Source of the DNA: Magnaporthiopsis rhizophila
Lineage: Eukaryota > Ascomycota > Sordariomycetes > Magnaporthales > Magnaporthaceae
Direction: 5' to 3'
DNA length: 64,000 bases
Assembly: GCA_003049465.1 (NCBI GenBank)
Contig: PYSS01000141.1
Location: 27,118-91,117, forward strand
Shown here: positions 44,691 through 55,475 of the stretch, piece by piece
Numbering within the stretch: the first letter of the stretch is position 1
Layout: each line of letters starts with the position of its first letter
Notes under the pieces: model-generated
What the model was told of the DNA's origin: nothing
Database searches by the model: none
Seen by the model: the letters and a program-made list of their open reading frames with translations, nothing else
Translations under genes and position numbers: made by a program

Positions 44691-46497
44691 CGCTAGCTAC
44701 GGATAAGCTTGAAAAGCATAATAGTGCCTACCAAGGCACCATGGTCGATTGTGTGGCGAGGCTGACAGCATATCTCCGCGATACGTAAACCCCACCACAA
44801 AACCCCCCCTGCCACGGCAGCACCATGCATGAACATGTTCCCGAAAGCCTCGTGACACCAGGAAGCCGCGGTTTGCGGCTGGGGGCTGGAGGCGCCGCTG
44901 GGGCAGCTGGGGAGGACCCCGGATTCCGCAAACAAGTGGTCGTCAGCAGCGCCCCGCGTTGGGAAGCGTTTTTCGGCGAGACGCGTCACGGCTTTCTCCG
45001 GGATGGGCAGTCTCAGGGTTTTTCTGTTTCACGCGTCATGTGATTGATGGTGCTTTCCCGGTCTCCTAGGTAGGCGGTCCAGAGACGGGCAGAGAAACAT
45101 GCCACACACAAGCGGGCCAGCCTCGTATATCGGAAACATGATAGAAAGGCCAGACGCCCGGATGTTTGGATGTTTATTTGGGATCGTCGTCCGCCCTCGC
45201 GCGGAGGCCGCAATCGGGGCACGTGGGGGAACGCACAAACCCCCCACTACGTTGCGTCATCCAGGGTCCCTCCCTCCCCAGGGTTTTCCCCGCCGCCCGC
45301 CCGCCCCCAGCCGGCACTGTTTTGGCCGGCAACGCTGCGCCTCAACTTGCCAGCCACGGGGTGGTAGGCTTTGATCCTCGCGTCTTACGGTCTGTATTTT
45401 GTTTTTGCTTTCTGTGCTTATTCCTTGATCGTTCTCTTACGCGCACGGATACCTGGGTAGACTCAAATGAGTGGCTCACTCAGCCTAGGGCAGCCCGCCA
45501 GGATCCCATTGTTGCCTGCTCGCCGGCCCCTCCCCTGCATGCGTTAACAAAGGCAACAATACTTTTTTTCGCCTCCCGCCACTTGTGCAGTTGCCTACCT
45601 ATCTAGTTGAAAAAAAAAAAAAAAGACGAGACGACTAGAGATGCACAAGGAAACCCTTCCAGGCAAAAGGCTTAAGAACGGAAATCTGCATTGAATCGAG
45701 AGCTAAACGCTCCACCGACCGCCGCCCACTCCGCACTTTGCAGCAGGCAGTCCCCCTCCCCCGCCCGCCCTCTCCGGCGGCTGTCGTTATTAGTCATTCC
45801 GGCTTCTGTCGACTGACAGTGCTAAACCTTGCTCCATCCATTTGGGCAGAGAACCTTGCTTGCGGCCAGCCTTTCCTTCCCCTTTTTCCCTCTTCTCTTT
45901 CTTTTTTCTTCTCTTCTTTTTTTTCTTTTTTTTCTTTTTTTTTTCTTACTTGTTCCTCAGACCTCCAGTCTTCGATTGAAAGGCTCGCCGCTTTGCTTTG
46001 ATCTGTTTCCGGCGGAACAGACCAAATTGACCAAACCCCCGCCGCCGTCCTATTATTTCTTCAGTGCGTGTCGGCTCGCTTCTTGTTGTCTCTTCCTAGC
46101 TGAGGCATTTCGCTGTGTGCGACACTCATTTTTTGGGACCTTATCGGTCTGTACTAAGGTTGTTCTTGGCATTTGGCTATTTTCTGCCGGCAGACGGACG
46201 CCTCGCAAGAAACCTTGGCTCGGCGCATTCGCTTGCTGCTGACCCTTACCGAAAACTCGACGCCGCGCTTCCTTCCGCGTTACGACAACCGCCCAATTGA
46301 CACGCGCATACGGTGCAATCACCTGCAGCTGTCCCTAAATCCGTACCTGCAAAGTACCTACCTCGGCAACTAGTACCTACAACTACCTGACCTCCCACAC
46401 ACTCAACCACCAACTACGTCAGATACGCGCATTTTTTTTCTTTTTCTCCAACTTCGGCCGGCGCACCGGGCCCGCAAACATCACCATCACCACCATC
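44691..46497. other. Spacer GUT1 to NMA1
   Basis: 1.8 kb. Pyrimidine-rich runs occur around 45880-45955 (T stretches broken by C), and there are 14 or so A at about 45610-45624. CACCATCACCACCATC lies immediately before the NMA1 ATG. No gene recognised. Confidence 0.55.
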
Positions 46498-48173
46498 ATG
46501 GCTTCGACTACGCAACCCCCGTTTCCCACCACCACGACGCCGACTTACCAGTTCCCGACCGACAAGCTTCGGCTTCGCCAGACTCAGCATGGCAAGACCC
46601 CGCTTGTGCTGGTGAGTTTGGGCGTTTTCTTTTCCGCGATTCCACCGTCATCTATTGGCGGTCCATTCTGGATTTCTGGGCAGAACCCGTTGTTACTGGG
46701 AGGAGGGTCCCGCTGCCACCCCCGCTGGCCCGAAACCGGAGCAACAGTCTCGCGAGGCTGCTGGACGTGGCCGACGCGAAATCGATTGCTAGCGCCGTCT
46801 CCCAGTGTTCAATCAAGACTATCAGCATCTCTTTCGTTCTGATGGCGCGGAACGCTAACAGGCTCTGCTTTTCCTTGTCCGCAGGTGGCCTGCGGGTCCT
46901 TCTCGGTTCGTTCTTGTGCCTTTCCGGCCGCTCAACGGCAAGGAGGTCCGCGCGGGAAAACGGCCATGTTGCCGCCAAGGCGCGAGCTATAAGCTATTGG
47001 TAGCCTCATATAGCCTTGTACTAACTTGTGCTCTGGCAGCCCATCACCTACCTGCACTTGAGAATGTATGTGGCATCCAACACCCCAACTTTTTTTTTTT
47101 TTTCTTTTTTTTTTTTTTTTCATCGCTTGTGTACAGTGCGAACGTGCTAACTCGCCCCGCTCGCAGGTTCGAGATGGCCCGTATGTGATGCCTCACTCCC
47201 GTCTGCACATGTTTCTTTGCTGAAGCTTTGGCTGACAAGCATGGACCAACAGGCGACTACTGCGGCATTAACACCAACTTTGAGGTTGTCGGCGGCTACA
47301 TCAGGTATACCTCGTCCCACCCAGCCAAGTCTGCCCTGGTAACGCCCGCACTGGCGTGCTCCCGAATATGTTCAGCCGCGACGGTGGTTGCCAAGCCCCT
47401 CGTCGTGACGGTGCTAACACTTGTCCTTGCATAGTCCCGTGTCAGACGCCTACAAGAAGGCTGGCCTCGCACCAGCGCACCACCGCATTAACATGATCAA
47501 GCTGTCGCTGCAGTCGAGCTCATGGATCATGGTTGACGAGTTCGAGACGTCGGTCCGCAATCCTACCACGGGCGAGCCCGAGTACACGCCTACTGCCCAG
47601 GTGCTGGCCAAGCTCGACCACGAGATCAACGTGAGTGCGATCAGGACCCCGAGTCTCAGCAAAAGCGGGGTGACTGACTAACGTGACTTTTTCTGCAACA
47701 AGACTGTTCGAGGTGGCATCCAATCAGCCGAAGACCCCTCCGTCAGGAGACGCGCCAGGATCTGCCTGCTTGCTGGCGGGGACCTTATCCTGACCATGTC
47801 CACGCCGGGGCTCTGGGCCCCTCGGGATCTCGACGTTATTCTCGGCCACAACTTCGGCGCCTTCATCGTCGAGCGCTCCGGCACCGACACGGAGGAGGCG
47901 CTTGCCACGCTGCAAGAGTACCGAGAGAACATCTGGGTCATCCCGCAGGTCATCCAGAACGACATCAGCTCGACTAAAATTCGGCTATTCCTTAAGAAGA
48001 ACCTAAGCATCAGGTATCTGATTCCAGACGCCGTCGTAAGGTACATTGAGGAAAACGATCTGTTCAACGGCGAAATATCCTCAAAGAACGAGGATGCCAC
48101 CCCGGCTGCTTCCTCCTCAGCTGGCCCGTCGTCCACCTCTACACCAACCCAGTCAAAGGAGGCCGATCCTTGA
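46498..48173 (+). CDS. NMA1: Nicotinamide/nicotinate mononucleotide adenylyltransferase
   Basis: Makes NAD (or its deamido form) from NMN/NaMN and ATP. Seven exons: 46498..46611, 46885..46905 (21 nt), 47040..47065 (26 nt), 47167..47180 (14 nt), 47253..47304 (52 nt), 47435..47630 and 47703..48173; 297 residues, the usual size. The small exons were placed because only they rebuild the nucleotidyltransferase signature GSFSPITYLHLRMFEMARDY (T48-x-x-H51). Later motifs are GGYISPVSDAYKKAGLA, GGDLILTM and ISSTKIR (about 229-235). The C-terminal 30 residues are Ser/Thr/Pro-rich. Intron 3 carries a 31-nt T tract with a single C (47090..47120). The acceptor of intron 4 (47252) was chosen over an earlier AG at 47225 because it gives MARDY. 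Identity secure; exon edges need RNA support. Confidence 0.92.
47090..47120 (+). repeat. Near-pure T tract inside NMA1 intron 3
   Basis: Thirty T and one C between the donor at 47066 and the acceptor at 47166; probably an extreme polypyrimidine stretch. Confidence 0.85.
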
Positions 48174-49037
48174 GCCTGTTTTTGACAGCTTCTTTTGTTC
48201 CTTGTTCACCTTTGCATTTTCTTGGACATCTTCTACCCCGGGGGCAACCCTGGCGAGAACCTGACGTTTGCGGGATGAATCCGTGGTCGCCCAGGGGAAG
48301 CCTATTTCATTTTTACTACTAGAGGGTCTGCTACCTGGGCGTGGCTCCCGGCGTCATGACATTGTGCACGGAATCTGGTACCCTTTTTTTATTTGGCCAT
48401 TGGCTTCTACATAGCGACCCAGAAGGTCGGTCGAGCGGCACTCCGTTTCATGTTGATATTTTTTTGGTTTACCTACCTGTCTTTACGGTATAAGGCAGTG
48501 AAAATTGGGCTAGCGGTTGCTGCCTCGAGTTTTCGTCATGACCTTGTTCGAAATCTGGTTCATCTGGCGGCTTGATTTTGCCGTGGAATCGAACGGAGCC
48601 GGCCGCATCGCTTTGAGCGGTCCTTCAACATTCATAGGCAGCTTTTCGTCATGATGTTCGAGTGGACGCCACGTGGTAATGCGTGCGTCGATCATGGCGG
48701 GAATCGACTCCGGGCGTTAGGCTAGATGTTCCGTCGTTGGAACGGTCCGACGTTGCACGACATGGAGCCCGTCTTGGCGAACGGGTGAGGCTACACCAGA
48801 ACGTCACTCTAGGACCGCCCGGGCAGAATGGTTCCTGTCACAAGAGCCAAGAGGTCTTGGATCTTAAAGTCATTAATGCTACGGCAGATCATGACGACAT
48901 GTTTCGGGTGTGTGAATTCTATTCGTGAGTGATTGTCTGGGAAACGTAAAACAATATGGTAGAGGCCGCAAAAAAAAAAAAAAAAAAAAAAAAAAATTGT
49001 AAATTAAATTAAATAAATAAATCCAGCTATAATATCT
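48174..49037. other. Convergent spacer NMA1 / membrane-protein pseudogene
   Basis: 0.86 kb of 3' flanks with 28 A at 48970..48997 followed by AT-rich sequence (TTGTAAATTAAATTAAATAA). No gene recognised. Confidence 0.6.
48970..48997 (+). repeat. Poly(A) homopolymer, 28 nt
   Basis: Uninterrupted run of 28 A just 3' of the decayed gene. Confidence 0.9.
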
Positions 49038-51291
49038 TTACGGTTCCCGACTCGATGGCGGCTCTTCGCTCCTGTCCCGCATCTCGGGATCCGAAGGCTC
49101 TTCGCTCTCAAGCAGCGGCAAGCTGCCGTCCTTTGGCACCCAGGGTATCTCGCCGTCCTCGTCGACGACCCACCCGACGATCCCCCTTGTTTCGAGTGTT
49201 GCCCGCTGCATCATGAACAGATGCCCCAGCTTCCACTCCTCCTGTTGATCCTCTCGGCCCATCCGAAGCCTCCGCTGCAGCCAAAAGATGGCGTTTGGGA
49301 TGCAAAGGAGGTTGGTGGCAATGATTCCGATCCCGACCCCCAGGACTGCCACGTAAGAGACGAAGGCGAAGTTGGTGTGCCGCAGGTTTCGCGTCCGCGC
49401 CCGGTAGCAGATGTCCCGGCTGCCTCTGCGGACGGAGGCGCCCGCGTAGGTCGCATCGGGAGTGCGGCTGAAGTCGTCCGTGAGCGGCGAGAGAAAGTCG
49501 CGAAGCGGGGCGGCGCCGCCGCCGCCATCGAGGCTGGGCACCGAAATGTCCGGCGGCGCCGCCTGTGCGGAAGCGAGCAGCTGCATCGCCGCCAGCGTCG
49601 TGTTGAACATGCTGGACACCTCCACCCGCCACTGGTCCGGCGGGAGACCGTTCTAGTTGAAGACCTTGATGCTTCCGTAACCGCCATACAAAAGGTCGGA
49701 GGCGCGTGGCGTGAGGGACCCGTAAGTGACAAGTGGTCCAAAGGCGCCGTAATTGGCCTCGCCAAGCAGATCGACCGCGGCCCGCTGCCGCGCATTAAGC
49801 CCTACGGCCCAGTTTGGATACCCAAAGGGCAGTCCGGCCGGGCTGGTGCAGGCTGTCAAGTTGCAGAGCTGATACTTTTCGGTACAAGCCACTGCGGCGC
49901 ATGTCTGGTCGGACATGAAGTAACCATCCCCCTGGCGCCCAGCACCGGTGAGGTCGGTTTTGCTCGTCGAGCGGAACCAAGGGTCCGAAATGGGCACGCT
50001 GTACTTTGCGTCGTTTCGAAGGGTGAGCAGTGTAACGTCCGCATCGGGGACTGTTAGTTCGGGAATGGGATACCACCCTGCACTTGTTATGTTTCCCCTG
50101 CGTGCTGCGGCAGTTGACCTTACGGCTCTTTTAAAGCTATATGTAGCTGTCTGTTAGTTTTTCTTCTTTTTTTTTTCTTCGAAACCGTATTTCTCCAGGC
50201 CCAAGGGGCGATCTTACGATAGCTGATAAGGTATAAAGGGTGACCCCCTCAGTGCCCCTGTCCTCTGGAACATACTGCGTTCTGTTGCTTACTACCCATG
50301 TGTGGGGAAGCTTCCCGATGGGTCTTAGCTTGAAGATCTTGTAAAAAGATCCAGCTGGAAGCTTCGCCTTATTTGTCGCTACACCGGGCCACATCGAAGC
50401 TGGTGGCTCCAGGTCCCAGCCAGTGGAGTATTTCTCCGTCTGGATGGGTACGCACGCAGGTCGCCATCTTGCGGAACCGTATCCGATCCTCCAGCGGGCT
50501 GTTGATCCCAAGGTGTTGGTTGGAGTCGATAAACCCGGAATCCAACTGGAGGGCGTCTGACTGCGCACAGATGGCCTTCCCAAAGGGGCACGGAACAGTG
50601 GAAGTGGTGATGGGTATTGTGTTGGCGGGGAACCCGCCGCAAGCCCCCGTCTCCGGGCCGTTTGCTGCTTCTGGGCCGTAGCAGTTGACGCTGTATCGCT
50701 CAGCGCGGTCATAGAGCCATACACGAAAACTCCCTTTTGCAAAATCCTTATCGAATGAGGATCCGTCCGTCATGTTTATCCAGCCGCAATCTTGCCCTGA
50801 CAAAAGAACGTCGCCGTCGACGAGCTGTATTTTGGACGAAAGCAGGGACGCCGCAGCGAGCAGAGCGACGAAGGAGGCGGCGACGGAGACCAGGGCTGCG
50901 GAACCGCCCACGACCCCACTGGAATGTCCCCTCCATACCCACGCCAGTTTGATAGACGTCCAGGCTGTTGCCGCTGCCGTCGTCGTATTCCGGAGGAGGG
51001 CCTGCCGTTGATGATAGACGCCGGATGGACGCTCCGGCGTGGACCGAACCTGATGGAGGACGAAACATATGATGGACCACAAATGCCCAAATGAAAAGCT
51101 CACAAACAGAGCCAGGAAAGCCGTGAGCATCGCCCCGACATCTTGGGGAACGGTTAGGATGATTGTGGATCCGGTGGCGCCTATTTTGATGGCCGTGTAT
51201 ATAGTGTTAGATTTCGCTTGTGCTGAGAGCGATGGAAGGGCGTACTATCGTAGTTCCTCCACACGCCCGTGTAAACAGGCCCTTGCGACAT
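49038..51291 (-). pseudogene. Decayed multi-pass membrane protein gene of a filamentous-fungal family
   Basis: Resembles a common ascomycete family of unknown function that starts MSxGPVYTGVW and has membrane helices near both ends. Exon 1 is 51246..51291 (MSQGPVYTGVWRNYD), intron 51181..51245; the second exon opens with a hydrophobic segment (AMLTAFLALFVSFSFGHLWS) and a second one near AALVSVAASFVALLAAASLL. The coding frame then breaks twice. At 50450..50457 a tandem ACGC duplication (minus-strand GCGT) shifts the frame; taking out one copy continues CVPIQTEKYSTGW. At 49653..49655 a TAG interrupts FN and NGLPPDQWRVEVSSMF in an otherwise continuous frame. Another intron is likely at about 50151..50217. 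The C-terminus has a membrane helix (FVSYVAVLGVGIGIIATNLL) and an acidic cytosolic tail. Sequencing error at one or both sites is an alternative. Confidence 0.7.
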
Positions 51292-52970
51292 GATCCAGTC
51301 TTATTCGACCCCTGTGGTGCTTGGTCCTGAAATGAGGGGAAGTAATAAGGTGGATGAACAACCAGACAAACAGTTTGCAATAGCAAGGGGAAAAGACGGC
51401 AAAGAGGAAATGCTCAAAGGGCTGGTTGATGATGGAAGCGCTGAAGAGGAAATGCAGGTCGATCGTGAGGCTAGCGAGCCAAGTCGGGCAACTGAAGTTT
51501 GTTCCAAGGCAGCCTGACCAGAAGCGCCACCAAGCCACCTAACATGCACGCAGGCAGGAATCTGCCTGGCAGGCTCACAAATCCCTCGCTTTCGCTCTGA
51601 GAGGGCAGCGTGGCAGGGGCTGTCTTGTAGCCGCCGTGCTCGATAAGGACCTGTTGATCAACGGGATTTGTGTAGCATCTAACAACACTAAAGATGGAAA
51701 CGAGGTCCCCAACCCTTTCTCTCTGTTTCACACACTGAGCCCTCGTTACGGAGTGGGCTTCCGGCCCGCGCAACACACTTGGGCCTGTGGGAGAGCGCCG
51801 AGGGTAGGAGATGGGAGCGCAAATCTGCATAGGAAAAAGGACCTCAAAAAAAATTCTATTCCTGATAAATATACGTGACCGGCCGAGAGGCAAAGATCTA
51901 CAAGCAAAAAAGCCCAACGGCACTTACAGTAAAGGGACACGTAAGACGACCAGCACAGCGGGCTTCAGCCGCATTATCTCGAAAAACATGCAGAATCGGT
52001 CCAAAACTTCGGAGACGACCGCAGGCAGACCTTTTCTCATTGGCGGAGCATGGCTTGAAATGTGGGATGGGTCGGACTCCCCGCCTGCGGCGCTTGCGCC
52101 TGTTCCGGGTTTTGGACTTCTCCGCGGTTACGGCTGCCGCCAATCGCCTCTGGGCGAGAGTACAGGGACTGCGTCAGCCCAGGCGCTAGTGGTCGAAGTC
52201 GGCGACTGTGGGAGTGGCTGGTTTCCGGGCGTGTCGACGTTGTACTTTTCCATCACGGCCCACGGCGCCCGTTTTTGTGTTGGTTGATAGTGGGGTGCAC
52301 CACCTTGAGTTACAGTATAACACCAACTTTCCAGGCGCAGCGGCGTGGTAGCCTCGTCACGGTCGTTGGCCCGTGCACCAATTAACCGTACTAGAAACCT
52401 GCAGTTGACTGGATCTGGCGACTTCTGGTTCCGGGCGGCGGGGACGGAGTTGCTAACGTCGAAAATCAACGCCCTCCCCCGACAAGGCCCTCGGCGGCCG
52501 TGGGACCGAACTAGAGGTACTTATACAAACCTGCTACAAGGTCCCATAGAGTATGTCGAGCTGGACCGGCAGCTAAGGACTGGCACTCAATCCGGATTTG
52601 GGGGAAAAAGGTTTTTCATGGATGACTGGTATATAGCTACGGAAAAGACCCCCCCAAACAGAAAACGAGGCAGGACAAGGAAAAAAGAGACAGATATAAA
52701 AGAGCCGTTCTCAGGGTTCATTTTTCTTCTGGGTCCCCCTGGTTTTCTGTAGTAGGTTTAGAGAATCCCACCTCGTTGCCCGCTACTCATCCAGCCGATG
52801 CCCTCACTCAACCAGCTCGGGCAATGTCCCGCCCCATACAGCCCGTCCCCTCGCTCTGCGCTCCCAACATGAACTTTTCCAACTACCTGACCTGATAGAC
52901 AGATGATAAACGCAAGAGAAACCCAAAGACAAAGGAAGAAAACAAAGGTTTCCGAGTATCCCACCCATCA
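51292..52970. other. Spacer between pseudogene and SCT1
   Basis: 1.7 kb with only short unrecognised frames on both strands. It contains the upstream flank of the decayed gene and the 3' flank of SCT1. Confidence 0.5.
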
Positions 52971-55475
52971 TTACGTCGTCTTCTTCCTCGCCTCGTCGTA
53001 ATACGACTCCCCATTCTCCTCGTCGTCGCTGTCGGCGCCAATCACCATGCCGCCCGAGGAGGAGCTGCGGCCGAAACCGCTCTGGCGCCGGCGCATCTCG
53101 CCGCGCTCGCGCATGGCCTCGCGGATCTTGCGGCTGGCCTCGTCGAACCCTTCCTTGGAGTCGAGCGTGGTGAAGCCGCTGATGGGGAAGCCGGACATGG
53201 ACCCGAGTCCGCCGGGCCCGCCGCCGGCGCTGCTGGTGCGGCTGCGACTCCGCGACGGCGGCCGCGTGGCAAAGATGCCCGCCCGGCCGATGTTGCTGAA
53301 GGACTCGTTGCGCGGTATCGCCCGGCTCGACTGCGTCGTGCGCCTCTGGATGCCTCCCGGGGGCGGCGTGGGCGGCTCCGACGCCCCGGCGCTCGCCGAC
53401 GACTGCTCGCTGTCCCGGCGCTTCTTGGCCGCCGCGTACGGCGGCTCCCTCGGCGGCTTGGAAGGCGAGATGGGCGAGAGCGGCGAGAGCGGTGCGCCAT
53501 CGGCCGCCTTGATCAGACGCGTCTGCTCAAAGTCGGGGAACATCTCCGGGCCTAGCGTGTTGATGAGGTGCGTTACCTCGGCACTGAGCTCGGCGCGCTG
53601 CTCCTGCAGCTTCTGCATGTTGTACTTGGACGTCGGCAGCATGCATAGCAGTAGCGGGCGGAGCGACTTGAAGATGTCCATACCGATCTCGCCGAACCGC
53701 AGGGCCGCAAAGGTGATGCCGATGAAGATGGGCCAGCTGATGGTCCAGACGGCCAGCGCCACCAGCCTCCAGTCGAGGTGGACGATGTTGGTGGGGATGA
53801 GGCTCCAGAAGCCATCGGTCGAGACCTTGTAGGCGACGAGGGTGCAGTACGAGTTGTAGAAGCAGGGCGCCACGCCCAGGGAGACGAGCAGCTTCCACGT
53901 GGCCATGACGTCGCGCCCCTGGATCTTGACGGAGGACGCGGCGAGCGCCTGCTCGGCCTTGCGGATGCTGATGACCTTTGCGATGACGAAGACGGGGAAG
54001 AAGAGGACGAGGCCCGGGAGGGTGGCGAAGAGCAGCACCGCCAGCTTTATGAGACGCGCCAGGAAGGTGCGCACCACGCGCGGCCACGACATGCGGATGA
54101 CCTGGACCTGGTGGTCGCGCACGTTGAGGTAGCGCAGGGCCTTGTTGTACGTCTTGACCGACTCGAGCACACGGATGACGCGCTCGTCGTTCTTGTAGCG
54201 CTCGTAGGCCAGCGCGAGGCGCCGGTTGAGCTCCACCACGACGGGCAGCGGCAGCTTCTTGCCCGTAGGGTTATACAGGCGGCGGGCTGCCTGGATCAGC
54301 ATGAGCGTGTCGTAGTCGGGCGTCGACACCGTCACGGCCGACAGCCCCTGATGGACCTGATCCAACAGGGTGCCGACGGCCTCGCGACGTTCCTTGCCCT
54401 TGTACTTCTCCACCAGCTCGAGCGGCACGTCGATGGCTGCGCCGAACTCGACGACGGCCCGCGAGCGGAACTTGTGCGCGTGGAAGTAGTTCATGCCCAC
54501 GGGCACGATCTTGACGCCACACTCGGGGTTCTCGGCCATGGCGCCCAGCGCCATGATGGACACGCCCGGCTTGAGCGGCAGCAGCTCCGTGCGGTCGTGG
54601 CTGCCGCCCTCGGGGAAGATGCCCACGCAGCCGCCGGAGCGGAGCCGCGCAAAGACGGCCTCGAACACCTTGCTCTGGTCGATGTGCGGCGCCGTCTTGA
54701 ACTTGGTGCCCTGGTAGTCGGCCGCGCAGCCTCTGTGCTCCTTGTTGGTGAAGTTTCCATCCTCGTCAATGTCGTCGCGGCCGGTGAGCTGCTGCATGGG
54801 CAACCTCCCCTTGAGCGGGCGGCGGATCCGGAGCTCCTCCGGGCCGACGATCTGGGCGATGTCCACGTTGGATCCGGACTGGCCCTTGACCGACGGCAGA
54901 AAGAGCCCGCCGCCGACCTCGGCCTCCTTGTCGAAGTGGGTGCCGTAGCCGCGCACGAGGGTCGGGTCGCCGATGGGGTCCGGCAGGTAGATAGTGCCGC
55001 TCGCGGGCTTGGCCAAATCCTGGGCGCGGCCGACGGGCACGGCGCCGACCTGGCGCGAGGCCCAGCCGATGAAGCCGTGGACCGACTTCTGGGCAATGAG
55101 GAGGGACACGCGACGTGCGGCCTCGCGCTTGAGGGTTCTTTGTAGGATGAGGGCGTCGACGAACTGTGTTTCCGCAAGGCGCATTAGAATTCGTATTGCT
55201 ACCTAGGCAATGCAAGGACACACAAGGTAGCTGTTGGAACTGACCTGGTTGGCGTGGGGAGCGGCGACAAAGAGCACGGGGCCGTTGCGCGGGATCTTCC
55301 AGGAACTGCGTGGATGTATCTCGCGGAAGAAGAGGTCGGCGGTGATGGACATGACCCAGAGGAAGGTGTCGTACTTCCAGTCGACCATGGGGTACAACTC
55401 CTTCGGCTTCTTGCCCTTGTCAGCCTGCTGCACCGACGCGCCGGCGCCGGCGCCGGCCTGGCCGTTGGAAGCCAT
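52971..55475 (-). CDS. SCT1: Glycerol-3-phosphate/dihydroxyacetone-phosphate acyltransferase (SCT1/GPT2 family)
   Basis: ER membrane enzyme that acylates glycerol-3-phosphate at sn-1, the entry step to phospholipids and triacylglycerol. Exons 55245..55475 and 52971..55163; intron 55164..55244; 807 residues. Acyltransferase block I is APHANQFVDALIL with H74 and D80, split by the intron between Q77 and F78. Block III is GIFPEGGSHDRTELL (about 259) and block IV follows at IVPVGMNYFHAHKFRSR. Hydrophobic segments include LIKLAVLLFATLPGLVLFFP and LVALAVWTISWPIFIGITFA. The last ~200 residues are Ser/Arg/Pro-rich and acidic at the end, as in yeast Sct1, where the tail is phosphorylated. The ATG at 55475 gives MASNGQAG and a WKYDTFLWVMS segment typical of the family. 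Confidence 0.95.

Noticed and set aside
47226..47252. Alternative start of NMA1 exon 5 after TGAAG at 47225
   Set aside because: It would add PLADKHGPTG-like residues between MFEMA and DYCGIN; the CAG at 47252 yields MARDY, as expected for the family.
53778..55145. 455-codon open frame on the + strand
   Set aside because: Fully antisense to SCT1, which has a recognised product; composition is Asp/Ala/Leu/Arg-biased as in shadow frames of GC-rich genes.
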